DNA of 44,284 nt from Bacteroidaceae bacterium (GTDB lineage Bacteria > Bacteroidota > Bacteroidia > Bacteroidales > Bacteroidaceae), in NCBI GenBank assembly GCA_017540585.1, contig JAFYAT010000053.1, forward strand, positions 1 to 44,284, in the 5' to 3' direction. The position numbers and the translations under genes were made by a program. A model generated the notes under the pieces. It searched no databases. It saw only the letters and a program-made list of their open reading frames with translations, and had not been told where the DNA came from. Positions 7,710-20,693 of the stretch are shown here, piece by piece; positions within the stretch are counted from its first letter, which is position 1, and each line of letters begins with the position of its first letter.

Positions 7710-9161
7710 ATGGAAAAGGACATCTTAGTTATAACAGCCACACGAGGCAAGAGGCAGACTCTGGGGGAGACCATCCGTTCGGTACGTGAAATAGGTTCTG
7801 ACAGAGTAAGACACATAATCATTGCCCCTAAGACAGTACTTCAGAATATTGCGAGACAATATCCTGATACCGAATGTGTGGCAGAGCCTGATGATGCCAA
7901 TGGAATATATTCCGTATTAAACTATGGTTTCCGCACCTACGGCAAAGACTACAGATTCCTCACTTTCCTTAATGATGATGACACATGGCTTCCTGAGTAC
8001 AGGAAGTTGATAGATACAATAACGAACGATGACACCCTTGCACTTGTTTACGGCAATACAAGATATGTAAACAAGTATGGCGTAAAGATTGGTACACAGA
8101 CCTGTTCAAGCCAGTTTGACAAGTTCATTCCACTACTCCATTCGGGCATAATATTACTTACGCAACAAGCCGTGATAATGAAGAGCGACCTGTTTTTCTC
8201 CATTGGCGGCTTCGATGAGTCATACAAGCTTGTGGCTGACACCAAGTTATGGGCACAGTTGTCAATGAAGAGCATCAACTACAAATACATAAACGAGGAA
8301 TGTGCCACTTACAGGATTCAGGAGGGACAGTTGTCATCTGACCACACACTCCAGAAAGAAGAACACGCACGTCTTCTCAAAGAATTAGGAGATACATCAA
8401 GCATATTCAGCACGTTAACATTCCGTATCAGAAACATTTCCACATACATCAAGCGTGCATTAGGATGTAAGGGACACAGAAGGAAACCAATCACATCTAA
8501 GGCAGCACAAGTGCTGACCGTAATGCTTCCTTGGCGACTGAGACGCTATGTACTCAACAAGTATTTCCTTTACGACATAGCTCCAACGGCACATATCGGC
8601 TGGTCATTCATCTATCCTAAGCACCTGACCATGGATGAAGGTGCAACAATAGGTCATCTTAATGTAGCCATCAACCTCGACTGCATCAAGATGGGACGCA
8701 ACTGTATCATCAGTCGCAGCAACTGGATAACAGGATTCCCGACTGGTACAGACTCGCCACACTTTGCACACGACAAGGAACGCAGGTCAGAACTGATAAT
8801 GGGTGACGAGTCATCCATAACCAAGAAACATCACATCGACTGTACCAATAGTGTGATATTAGGCGAGTTCGCTGCCATTGGCGGTTACGACACACAGATA
8901 CTTACTCACTCTGTTGACATGATGGAATGTCGTCAAGACAGCCACCCTATCATCATAGGCAAGTACAGCCTCGTTGCTACACGTTCTATCATAACAGGTG
9001 GGGCACAACTACCAGCATATTCCGTTCTATGTGCAGGTGCATATCTCGGTAAGCACTACGAAGAGGAATGGAAGATGTACGGAGGTGTTCCTGCACGTCC
9101 TATCAAGGACATACCAAAGGAAGCAAAGAGATTCCACAGGACTCAAGGCTTTATAATTTAA
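7710..9161 (+). CDS. GT2 glycosyltransferase fused to hexapeptide acyltransferase
   Basis: A 483-aa two-domain protein. Residues 1 to about 240 look like a GT-A fold, family 2 glycosyltransferase: ILVITATRGKRQTL at the start, the metal-binding Asp run FLNDDDTW at residues 89-91, and GGFDESYKLVADTKLW, the usual acceptor-side motif. Residues about 285-475 form a left-handed beta-helix acyltransferase with CoA-binding type ending (YSVLCAGAYLG, YGGVPARPI). A basic amphipathic linker (about 245-285) with MLPWRLRRYVLNKYF may contact the membrane. The protein would transfer a sugar and acylate a sugar of the same glycan. It starts 14 nt after a 17-bp dyad. There is no stop or frameshift between domains, so this is a true fusion. 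Confidence 0.85.
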   Translation: MEKDILVITATRGKRQTLGETIRSVREIGSDRVRHIIIAPKTVLQNIARQYPDTECVAEPDDANGIYSVLNYGFRTYGKDYRFLTFLNDDDTWLPEYRKLIDTITNDDTLALVYGNTRYVNKYGVKIGTQTCSSQFDKFIPLLHSGIILLTQQAVIMKSDLFFSIGGFDESYKLVADTKLWAQLSMKSINYKYINEECATYRIQEGQLSSDHTLQKEEHARLLKELGDTSSIFSTLTFRIRNISTYIKRALGCKGHRRKPITSKAAQVLTVMLPWRLRRYVLNKYFLYDIAPTAHIGWSFIYPKHLTMDEGATIGHLNVAINLDCIKMGRNCIISRSNWITGFPTGTDSPHFAHDKERRSELIMGDESSITKKHHIDCTNSVILGEFAAIGGYDTQILTHSVDMMECRQDSHPIIIGKYSLVATRSIITGGAQLPAYSVLCAGAYLGKHYEEEWKMYGGVPARPIKDIPKEAKRFHRTQGFII

Positions 9162-9234
9162 GGGTTTTACTATTAACAACAAAAAAGGAGTAACAATATC
9201 CAGATGCCCCCCTCTTTCGTGGGATGGTGAACCT

Positions 9235-11529
9235 ATGAATGTTCTTCACTACATACCTTCCGTAGATGCCTATTCAGGCGGTCTGGGTTCCTACATGCAG
9301 ATAACGACTCCCGAACTGGGAAAGTTGGTCGATTTGCATGTAGCCACTCATCGTACGGATAATGAGTTACCACTGAAGAACTGTACCAAGCATTATATAA
9401 GTGGCACGGGCATCAACATAAGCAGTTATGTGAAAGATGAGGTCTTTGCCCTGATAAATAATGTAAAGCCAGACATCATACATATCAACTGCTGCTGGAC
9501 TCCACTGAGTGCATACTTTGCTATATGGGCAAGGGAGTACTGTAAGACAAGGTGCATACATATTCCTATTATATATACTCCACACGGAATGCTTGAGCCG
9601 TGGATTATTGCTCACAACTACTGGACAAGGAAGATGCCTGCCACAATCATTTACCAGCGCAAGGCGTTGAAATGTGCAGACATGATTCACTCTACGGCAG
9701 AGTCGGAGAGACGCAATCTCCGCAAGCTCGGCTGGAACAAGAACATACACATCATTCCTAACTGCGTGGATGTGACCAACATCATGCCTAAGGCATCATG
9801 GCGCAAGACACACAAGATACTGTTTCTCTCACGTGTACATGAGAAGAAGGGTATCAACTTCATCATCGAGGCTGTGGCACAACTGAAGGAAGAGCTTCAC
9901 GACTACCGCATATCCATCGTTGGACCAGGTGAAGACAGATATGTCAAGCAACTTGTTGCCATGGCAAAAAGCCACGGAGTGAGCGACATCATCACGTTTG
10001 AAGGTTCTGTATTCGGTGACAGAAAGTTCGAACTTTACAAGGAAGCAGACCTATTCCTTCTCCCTACCCACTCCGAGAACTTCGGTATCGTGGTGGCAGA
10101 AGCTTTAGCATGTGGAACACCAGTCATAACGACTGTGGGCACGCCGTGGAAGGAACTCAACGAGAGACATTGCGGATGGTGCATAGAGATTGGCACTAAA
10201 CCTCTGGTAGATAGCCTGCATGAGTTCCTTCGTATGACAGAGACAGAACTTGAAGTGATGGGACGTAACGGCAGACAACTTGTAGAGGATAAATATTCAT
10301 GCGAGAGCATTGCACAACAATTCTACAGTCTCTACAACGACCTCACCAATCGTCCACTCACGGTACTCCACTACATACCACGAATCGACCGAGGCTCAGG
10401 AGGACTGGGCGCATTCATGCAACTCATGTCAAAGGAGATAGGTGCACGTTGTCGCCTGCACGTGCTTACACACAAGCATAGCGACAACATACCACTGGAG
10501 AACTGCACTATCAGTTACCTCAGTTCTATATGGCCAACATTCATCACCAAGGGGGAGTTCTGTAGAATACTCGACAAGATACATCCCGACATCGTACACG
10601 TCAACACCTGTTGGATGCCGCTCAGCGCATACACCGTGATGTGGGCAAAGGAGATGGGATACAAGGTGGTACTCACACCACACGGTATGCTTGACACACT
10701 AATTATCAAGCACAACTACTGGACAAGGAAGATGCCAGCCATACTCTCCTACCAACGCAAGGCGGTAAACAAGGCAGACATCATACACTCCACATCAGAG
10801 CATGAACGTAAGGTTCTCCATCACATCGGATGGAACAGGAACATAAGGGTCATACCTAACGGAGTGAATCTCGACAGCATAAAGATGAAGGAAGATGACG
10901 AGTCGTCACGCACCATCCTATACCTCGGACGCATACATCCACAGAAGGGACTGGAGCACCTCATCGAGGCAGTCGTTAAAACGAAGAAACAGCTCATGGC
11001 AAATGGCTACAGCGTGAAGATTGTGGGTATGGGTGAAGAGTCATACATCACAAAAATCAAGGATATGGCTTATACGTTCGGACTAAATGACATCATACAT
11101 TTTCAAGGTCCACGCTACGAGGAACGCAAATTTGACGTGTTCCGTCATGCAGCCCTTACCATACTGCCATCCCACTCCGAGAGTTTCGGACTCGTAGTAG
11201 CAGAATCGCTCGCATGTGGCACACCCGTCATCACCACCAAGGGTACACCTTGGAGCGAGATAAACGGACACATCAATCCACAGACAGGCACACGCGAAGG
11301 TTGCTGCGGATGGTGGATAGACACAGGTACAGAACCTTTGGCAGCAGCCATAACCGAGTTCCTCAACACACCTGACAATGAACTCCGACAGATGAGTCAC
11401 AACGGCAGGGCACTCATCGAGAACCGTTACTCTACCATCATCGTAGCAGAAGAACTGATTGATGTGTACAACAAGATAAAGGATGAAACATCCGCACAAC
11501 AGCACTCAAACTTTAACCACAAATTATGA
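9235..11529 (+). CDS. tandem double GT4 glycosyltransferase
   Basis: A 764-aa protein containing two complete GT4 (GT-B fold) glycosyltransferases head to tail. Module 1 covers residues 1-372, module 2 covers 376-764. Each begins with the same VLHYIPs/rxD...SGGLG motif, continues with HGML...I..HNYWTRKMPA and ends with the nucleotide-sugar motif HSE(N/S)FG.VVAE(A/S)LACGTPVITT, including the EX7E glutamates. A usual GT4 is about 370-400 aa, so this is an in-frame duplication and fusion. Both modules keep their motifs and are probably active, perhaps adding two successive identical or related sugars. The stop overlaps the start of the next acyltransferase gene by 4 nt (ATGA), indicating translational coupling. 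Confidence 0.92.
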   Translation: MNVLHYIPSVDAYSGGLGSYMQITTPELGKLVDLHVATHRTDNELPLKNCTKHYISGTGINISSYVKDEVFALINNVKPDIIHINCCWTPLSAYFAIWAREYCKTRCIHIPIIYTPHGMLEPWIIAHNYWTRKMPATIIYQRKALKCADMIHSTAESERRNLRKLGWNKNIHIIPNCVDVTNIMPKASWRKTHKILFLSRVHEKKGINFIIEAVAQLKEELHDYRISIVGPGEDRYVKQLVAMAKSHGVSDIITFEGSVFGDRKFELYKEADLFLLPTHSENFGIVVAEALACGTPVITTVGTPWKELNERHCGWCIEIGTKPLVDSLHEFLRMTETELEVMGRNGRQLVEDKYSCESIAQQFYSLYNDLTNRPLTVLHYIPRIDRGSGGLGAFMQLMSKEIGARCRLHVLTHKHSDNIPLENCTISYLSSIWPTFITKGEFCRILDKIHPDIVHVNTCWMPLSAYTVMWAKEMGYKVVLTPHGMLDTLIIKHNYWTRKMPAILSYQRKAVNKADIIHSTSEHERKVLHHIGWNRNIRVIPNGVNLDSIKMKEDDESSRTILYLGRIHPQKGLEHLIEAVVKTKKQLMANGYSVKIVGMGEESYITKIKDMAYTFGLNDIIHFQGPRYEERKFDVFRHAALTILPSHSESFGLVVAESLACGTPVITTKGTPWSEINGHINPQTGTREGCCGWWIDTGTEPLAAAITEFLNTPDNELRQMSHNGRALIENRYSTIIVAEELIDVYNKIKDETSAQQHSNFNHKL

Positions 11530-12101
11530 ATTGTGAATTAAATACAACGGTTGACCTCTCAACCTTCACTACAGGTAACTTTGACAAGGGAGCAGGCAAA
11601 GTAAAGATAGCTCTTTGGTTCATAGTCAACGCCCTCATCGTGCGTGCAAGCTGGAATCCATTCATGAGCATCAAGATCATGCTGCTACGCTTGTTCGGAG
11701 CAAAGATAGGCAAAGGACTTGTAATCAAGAATAACGTCATCATCAAGTCACCATGGAACCTCGTCGTAGGCGACAATGTGTGGCTCGGCGAATACTGCTG
11801 GATAGACAACCTCGACAAGGTTGTCATCGGCAACAACGTGTGTATCAGTCAAGGGGCTATACTCCTGACAGGCAATCACGACTATACACGTACCTCATTT
11901 CCTTATCGTAATGCCCCTATCCACATCGAGGACGGAGCATGGATAGGCGCACGTACCATCGTGTGCCCTAACGTGACCGTACATACCAATGCCATCCTCA
12001 CAGCAGGCAGCACCATAACCGAAGACATGGAAGCCAACGGAGTATATCAAGGCAATCCAGCAAACAAGGTCAAGGAAAGAAAGATACAAAACAATTTATG
12101 A
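11526..12101 (+). CDS. WcaF-like sugar O-acetyltransferase
   Basis: A 191-aa left-handed beta-helix acetyltransferase. The N-terminus (VDLSTFTTGNFDKGAGKVKIALWFIVNALIVRASWNP) and the body (MLLRLFGAKIGKG, NVWLGEYCWIDNL, GAILLTGNHDYTRTSFPY, GAWIGARTIVCPNVT, GVYQGNPANKV) match the colanic-acid acetyltransferase WcaF type in order and length. The His in GNHDY is the likely catalytic residue. It should acetylate a sugar of the exported glycan, with acetyl-CoA as donor. Its start codon overlaps the stop of the double GT4 gene, and the next gene follows after 9 nt, so it is in the same transcript. I do not assign the symbol wcaF because the substrate is unknown. Confidence 0.88.
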   Translation: MNCELNTTVDLSTFTTGNFDKGAGKVKIALWFIVNALIVRASWNPFMSIKIMLLRLFGAKIGKGLVIKNNVIIKSPWNLVVGDNVWLGEYCWIDNLDKVVIGNNVCISQGAILLTGNHDYTRTSFPYRNAPIHIEDGAWIGARTIVCPNVTVHTNAILTAGSTITEDMEANGVYQGNPANKVKERKIQNNL

Positions 12102-12110
12102 TACATAGGT

Positions 12111-13178
12111 ATGAACAGATTCCTTGAACTTATACGCATAGCATTAGGCACTCAGAAGGAGTTTACGGCACCACCATCAGATGACGAGTGGGAGAGACTC
12201 TATGTACTTGCCAACCGTCACGCCATAGGTGGACTACTCTTCAGGGCACTCACCACCCTGCCAAAAGAACAGATGCCACCAGCTACACTCGCTGCCGACT
12301 GGTTCACGCTTGCCAATAAGATGAAGGAAGACAACGCACGAAGGGAGAAGGAGGTAACACACACTACACGCATCTTCCTCAAGTACGGCTTTCGCTCCGT
12401 CATACTCAAGGGACAGTCACTCACACAATACTATCCGCATCCTGAGTTGCGACGTAGCAGCGACATCGACGTATGGCTCGATGGCTCACGCAAAGACATC
12501 ATCGCCTACGTCTGTTCAGTCAAGAAACCAGGCTCAATACTCTACCACCATTGCGATTTTGACGTACTCAATGGCACTAATATAGAAGTACACTTCACAC
12601 CATCATACTTCGCCAATCCATTCGCCAACCACAGATTCCAGGCATGGGCAAAACAACAGGGCGAACGACTCTTTCCGCATTGCCACAAAGACATGGAACA
12701 GAACTACAACACCACGGATGCCACATTCGACATCCCATATCTGCTCATACACCTGTTCCGCCATGTCATCGACGAAGAACTTGAACTGAAGCCCGTCATC
12801 GACTATTTCTTCGTGCTTCGTAGCCAACACCTCACAGCCGAGGACAAACGTAAGCACATACACACACTCCGTCAGTTTGGCATCGACCGCTTTGCCGCAG
12901 GAGTGATGTACGTTCTCCACGACATGCTCGGACTGGAAGATGAGTATCTTCTCTGCCCTCCCGACCAGCGACAAGGCAAGGCACTCGAGGCAGAACTGTT
13001 CCGCCCAATGCAAGACAAAGGATGCCTTGAACAAGGTAGGTCAGACAGCAACCACCTCCGTCGTTTCCTCCAGAGACAAGCCAATCTGCTACGATTCTTG
13101 CCATTTTATCCCTGCGAGATATTGTGGATGCCTTACTGGATGATAAAAATCTTCGTTTTGCTTCGTCGAAACAAATAA
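12111..13178 (+). CDS. nucleotidyltransferase-fold protein (NTP_transf_5 type)
   Basis: A 355-aa protein matching the uncharacterised nucleotidyltransferase group often found in capsule and exopolysaccharide clusters. The key stretch is VILKGQSLTQYYPHPELRRSSDIDVWL: the DID pair supplies two of the metal-binding carboxylates of the pol-beta fold, and IEVHFTPS probably supplies the third. The N-terminus (ANRHAIGGLLFRAL) and the helical C-terminal half, with HLFRHVIDEELELKPVIDYFFVL, also fit this family. The reaction is not established for the family; polymer tailoring or regulation of synthesis are guesses. It is translationally close to the acetyltransferase upstream (9-nt gap). Confidence 0.8.
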   Translation: MNRFLELIRIALGTQKEFTAPPSDDEWERLYVLANRHAIGGLLFRALTTLPKEQMPPATLAADWFTLANKMKEDNARREKEVTHTTRIFLKYGFRSVILKGQSLTQYYPHPELRRSSDIDVWLDGSRKDIIAYVCSVKKPGSILYHHCDFDVLNGTNIEVHFTPSYFANPFANHRFQAWAKQQGERLFPHCHKDMEQNYNTTDATFDIPYLLIHLFRHVIDEELELKPVIDYFFVLRSQHLTAEDKRKHIHTLRQFGIDRFAAGVMYVLHDMLGLEDEYLLCPPDQRQGKALEAELFRPMQDKGCLEQGRSDSNHLRRFLQRQANLLRFLPFYPCEILWMPYWMIKIFVLLRRNK

Positions 13179-13192
13179 TAATAGTACATTTG
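13162..13192 (+). promoter_or_regulatory. internal promoter before the last GT2 gene
   Basis: TTCG at 13162-13165, 19 nt, TACATTTG at 13185-13192. The -7 match is complete, the -33 has one change. It overlaps the end of the nucleotidyltransferase gene and would start transcription about 50 nt before the GTG at 13248. Confidence 0.55.
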
Positions 13193-13247
13193 CAAAAAAT
13201 TGGATATACCGAAGCTTCCCAAAACCAAAAATATTCTTAGACAATAG

Positions 13248-14003
13248 GTGAAAATAACAATAATCACAGTCTGTTACAACAGAGAAAGTACCATACGCGA
13301 CGCCATAGAGAGCGTACTCGCACAGGATTATGATGATATCGAGTATATCATCATAGATGGTTTATCCAAGGACAAGACTATGGATATTGTAAACGAATAC
13401 CGTGGACGAGTAACACACATCATCTCCGAGATGGACCGAGGAATGTACGAAGCAATAAACAAAGGCATACGCATGGCAACAGGCGACTACATCGGACTTG
13501 TACATTCTGACGACATGCTCATCTCTCCTCATACAATAAGTCACATAGCACAACGACTCACCGAAACAGGTGCTGATCTTCTCTATGCCGATGGCATATA
13601 CGTTGACCGCAACGACCTCAACAAGGTGAAACGAGTATGGCGAGGTGGTAACTTCACACGCCGCAAACTCAGTTTTGGATGGCTTCCACTTCACACCACG
13701 GTATATATGCGTAAGGACATCATCCTCAAGTGTGGACTATATGACGAACGCTACGAGATATCAGCCGATACCAAGTTCCTCATCAAGTGTCTATGCCACA
13801 AGGATATCCATATCACATATCTCCCTGAGACCGTCATCCGCATGCGCATGGGTGGACTCTCCACAACATGGGCGCACATCAGCCACGTATGGGCAGAGGA
13901 CATCCTCCTCTACCGCCAATTCGGTTTCAAGCACCCTTACATTCTCAAGTTCCTCAAGATGGCATGGAAGATACCACAGTACATCTCTGCCCTATTCTAT
14001 TAA
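13248..14003 (+). CDS. GT2 family glycosyltransferase
   Basis: A 251-aa GT-A fold glycosyltransferase. It opens with MKITIITVCYNRESTIRDAIESVLAQ, the classic family 2 nucleotide-binding start. The metal-binding pair is Asp88-Asp89 in GLVHSDDML, and EISADTKFLIKCL is the usual acceptor-side segment. It is short, with no membrane segments, consistent with a cytoplasmic enzyme acting on a lipid-linked intermediate of the surface glycan. The start codon is GTG at 13248, the first in-frame start after the stop of the preceding gene. It is the last gene of the cluster before a convergent gap. Confidence 0.9.
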   Translation: MKITIITVCYNRESTIRDAIESVLAQDYDDIEYIIIDGLSKDKTMDIVNEYRGRVTHIISEMDRGMYEAINKGIRMATGDYIGLVHSDDMLISPHTISHIAQRLTETGADLLYADGIYVDRNDLNKVKRVWRGGNFTRRKLSFGWLPLHTTVYMRKDIILKCGLYDERYEISADTKFLIKCLCHKDIHITYLPETVIRMRMGGLSTTWAHISHVWAEDILLYRQFGFKHPYILKFLKMAWKIPQYISALFY

Positions 14004-14032
14004 CGACTTGTTAATAACTCAAGTTTCATAAG

Positions 14033-14058
14033 TACTTCTCTTGCAGTAAAGAGAAGTA
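14033..14058 (+). terminator. stem-loop at end of polysaccharide cluster
   Basis: TACTTCTCTT (14033-14042) and AAGAGAAGTA (14049-14058) form a perfect 10-bp stem with a 6-nt loop, 29 nt after the last stop. The 3' flank is A-rich, so a T tail exists only for transcripts coming from the right. Confidence 0.55.
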
Positions 14059-14441
14059 AAAAGAAGTAAAAAGACATTACAATGTCAGCGATATTTGCAT
14101 TGCTCTATATCAATTGTACCCCCTATTTTGACTATATAGACTTTACAAATATTCACTTTATTTTATGTGCATAAATACGAAAAGGTAGATGTGTGTGAAT
14201 ACACATTCATTTGTCCATTAAAATCAGAGGCAAAAGGCTTATTTTTTTCTACGCGCACAAAAAAAATTTTTGTACGCGTACAAAAAATATTTCCTTCGTG
14301 AAGCAGAATTTTTTTCATCACGTACAAATATTGTCTTTATCGCCATGTAAGCGTAATTTTATGACTGATAATTTACGATAAGTCCATCGTATGTTGTAAA
14401 CTGTTATCGTACAAATAGAACAAAAGAGGACAAACAATAAA
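14059..14441. other. convergent AT-rich gap with phased A/T tracts
   Basis: There is no credible gene here. At 14250-14280 an inverted repeat (TACGCG arms flanking A8T5, 13 of 14 positions paired) could terminate transcription from both sides. Segments opening with TACGCGC, TACGCGT, TTCGTGA and TCACGTA begin at 14250, 14273, 14295 and 14318, a spacing of 22-23 nt. The first three carry an A run followed by a T-rich run, a layout expected to bend DNA. Confidence 0.5.
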
Positions 14442-16133
14442 CTAACTGATAGCCATGAGGCGACGATTAAATTCGTCCTTGTCGTATATAGAGTTATTGC
14501 GGATGCGGGAACGATAATTGTAGATAGTAGGAAGTGAGTAGTTGAGGAAGTGAGCAATCATGGTTGAGTCATCTACACCGAGACGGACAAGGGCAAAGAT
14601 GCGAAGCTCGATGTTGAGGAGTTCACCTTTCTTGGGAACAAGTTGGCAGTCATCCTTCAAGAGTGCATTGAACTCGCTGATGAAGTCTGGATGAATACTG
14701 AGGAACGACTTGTCGAAGTCAGCAAAGAAACGTTTCTGCTCATCCTCCATCACGTCGTCTGACTTGAGTAGCTTCATAAGTTCCTGCTGCTGATTGTTCT
14801 TGGCGAGCTTGAGGAGTGACTTGCGGAAATTCTCAAAAGCATCCATATAACTACGACACATCTCAAGATAATGGGCGATGTATTCTTCCTTTATCTTGTT
14901 GGTATTCTGTAACAAGTCATTGGCACGTGACAACATATCGTTGTTCTCACCCAACTGCGAGTTGTAACCCTGTAACTGCATATTTGCCTCTTCGAGTTGA
15001 CGGTTGGCATCCTCCAACTGATTGTTAGTCACAGCAAGACGTTTATTAGCCTCCGACAGTTTCTCCTTGATATTATGCACACGCTTAATCTGTTTCTGGA
15101 GATAGAACAAGGCAAGAATGAGGAACACAGCAAAGGCACATACACCCGAAAAGAGCGTATGTTCAAACATCTGATTACGTTTCTCCTGCTCACGATACTC
15201 CTTATCTATAATAGGGAAGATGGTATTCACCTCGAAAGTACGAAGAAAAGCACTACAGAAATGAGCATCTTCCATGCTACAGAACAGATAGGTGTAAGCC
15301 CTGTCCACATCCCCCATCTTGAGCATGAGGCTTGCCAACTCAGGCAAGGCGACATACTCTGTCACTCCGTTTCTTATGTCCGCTATTGCCGTGAGAGCAA
15401 GATAGACGGCATACTTGTCATCATCCCCCTTCACCTTATAACATTGAGCAAGGTTATAGTAGGCATACACCTTCTGCTCATCCTCTGCCTTGGCAAGTAT
15501 GTCCTGAAGAACAGCTATAGCGACATCAGCCTCACCATGCACGATGTAGTTGTCCGCCAGCACATTGTCACGACGTATTCCCTGCGGAGTAAACTGAAGG
15601 ATAGAATCACGATAAGCCTGTGTGAGTTGTCCGTAATGATTGTCATCATGACGGAAGTCCTTGATATACTCAGCATACCATCCATACACCGTACGGCAAG
15701 TATGGAAATACTCGGCACGAACTTCGGACGAAGCATCATCCACATTGATAGTGTCAACAATATCTATGGCAGATGAGAAGTCGCCCATGATACCGAACGT
15801 GATAGCTTTCTTCATCATAATCATGAGACGACGTGTGTTGTCATGCTTCACGTCATCAAGTCTCTCCATCATCCTTATATAATGGAAGGAACTGTCCACT
15901 TGAAAATTATTGTAGCTGCTGTATATCTGTTCATACAACGAGTACAACTCATCATCGGATGCATTACCAACAAGCCGTTTGAGACTGTCAATCCTATCTT
16001 GAACCCTCTTGTGATATATGTCTTTTTTCTGTATGGCATTATCAAGTTCCGTTAACAAAGAAGGCAACTGCTGGCCGTATGTCTTGCCAATAAAGGCAAA
16101 TGAAATAAGTATAATTGTTACAATATGTTTCAT
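14442..16133 (-). CDS. susR: SusR-type membrane-bound transcriptional regulator
   Basis: A 563-aa protein that resembles SusR of the Bacteroides starch system. From the chosen start, MKHIVTIILISFAFIGKTYGQ is a signal peptide. A helical TPR-like sensor follows to about residue 315, then one membrane span (about 326-346, FSGVCAFAVFLILALFYL). Next come a long heptad coiled coil (about 350-440, LEDANRQLEEANMQLQGYNSQ) and a C-terminal helix-turn-helix (VDDSTMIAHFLNYSLPTIYNYRSRIR). The periplasmic part would sense maltose-type sugars and the cytoplasmic end would activate the divergent sus genes. I chose ATG 16133 because the promoter element at 16164-16171 overlaps the upstream ATG at 16166 and would start transcription after it. 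Confidence 0.87.
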   Translation of the reverse strand: MKHIVTIILISFAFIGKTYGQQLPSLLTELDNAIQKKDIYHKRVQDRIDSLKRLVGNASDDELYSLYEQIYSSYNNFQVDSSFHYIRMMERLDDVKHDNTRRLMIMMKKAITFGIMGDFSSAIDIVDTINVDDASSEVRAEYFHTCRTVYGWYAEYIKDFRHDDNHYGQLTQAYRDSILQFTPQGIRRDNVLADNYIVHGEADVAIAVLQDILAKAEDEQKVYAYYNLAQCYKVKGDDDKYAVYLALTAIADIRNGVTEYVALPELASLMLKMGDVDRAYTYLFCSMEDAHFCSAFLRTFEVNTIFPIIDKEYREQEKRNQMFEHTLFSGVCAFAVFLILALFYLQKQIKRVHNIKEKLSEANKRLAVTNNQLEDANRQLEEANMQLQGYNSQLGENNDMLSRANDLLQNTNKIKEEYIAHYLEMCRSYMDAFENFRKSLLKLAKNNQQQELMKLLKSDDVMEDEQKRFFADFDKSFLSIHPDFISEFNALLKDDCQLVPKKGELLNIELRIFALVRLGVDDSTMIAHFLNYSLPTIYNYRSRIRNNSIYDKDEFNRRLMAIS

Positions 16134-16163
16134 GTCGGTATAGACTTTTGTTACATTTGTGGG

Positions 16164-16171
16164 CAAATTTA
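16164..16171 (-). promoter_or_regulatory. -7 element of the regulator gene
   Basis: Reads TAAATTTG on the - strand, matching TAnnTTTG. Predicted start near 16157, which rules out the ATG at 16166 and supports 16133. No TTTG -33 element is seen. Confidence 0.5.
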
Positions 16172-16302
16172 AGATTATTTTTTTGTATTTCGTTTATATT
16201 TTTGCAATTATTTTTCAATAATTATCACTATTTATCAACATGTTAGTTTTTGACAGTACTTATATTTTTCTTATTATCACTTTATTGTGTCGTATAATAC
16301 CG

Positions 16303-16310
16303 TAATTTTG
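16303..16310 (+). promoter_or_regulatory. -7 element of the sus operon, no -33
   Basis: TAATTTTG matches the -7 consensus, 52 nt upstream of susA. The positions where TTTG should stand (about 16278-16283) read CACTTT, so the promoter probably needs an activator, in keeping with the divergent SusR-type gene. Confidence 0.6.
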
Positions 16311-16362
16311 CAATCGAGAAATTCACAAAGACAACTAACTCAGTCAACCAGATACATTACTA

Positions 16363-20506
<4,144 letters not shown>

Positions 20507-20519
20507 AAATTAAAAGTTG

Positions 20520-20666
20520 AGTTTGTAAGTTTGTGAGTTTATAAGTTTTTAAGTTATTGCGGAAAAGATAAACGTGAAAACTAAAAAACTCAAGAACTCA
20601 CAAACTCACGAACTTAAAAACTTAAGAACTCACAAACCTAAAAACTCAAAAACTTAAAAAACTAAA
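20520..20666. repeat. octamer tandem-repeat tract with inverted arms
   Basis: Left arm: 8-nt units AGTTTGTA, AGTTTGTG, AGTTTATA, AGTTTTTA, AGTTATTG at 20520-20559. Right arm: ten in-phase units of AACTCAAG/AACTCACA/AACTTAAA type at 20587-20666, the reverse-complement sense. The arms can form a stem of about 40 bp, in more than one register because the right arm holds twice as many units. The tract lies in the 187-nt gap before susC. Confidence 0.85.
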
Positions 20667-20693
20667 TATTAACAAACCTATAAATCAAAAAAC

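Noticed and set aside
12832-13104. Antisense frames of 70-143 aa across the nucleotidyltransferase gene
   Set aside because: They lie opposite a gene with clear family motifs and show no domains of their own.
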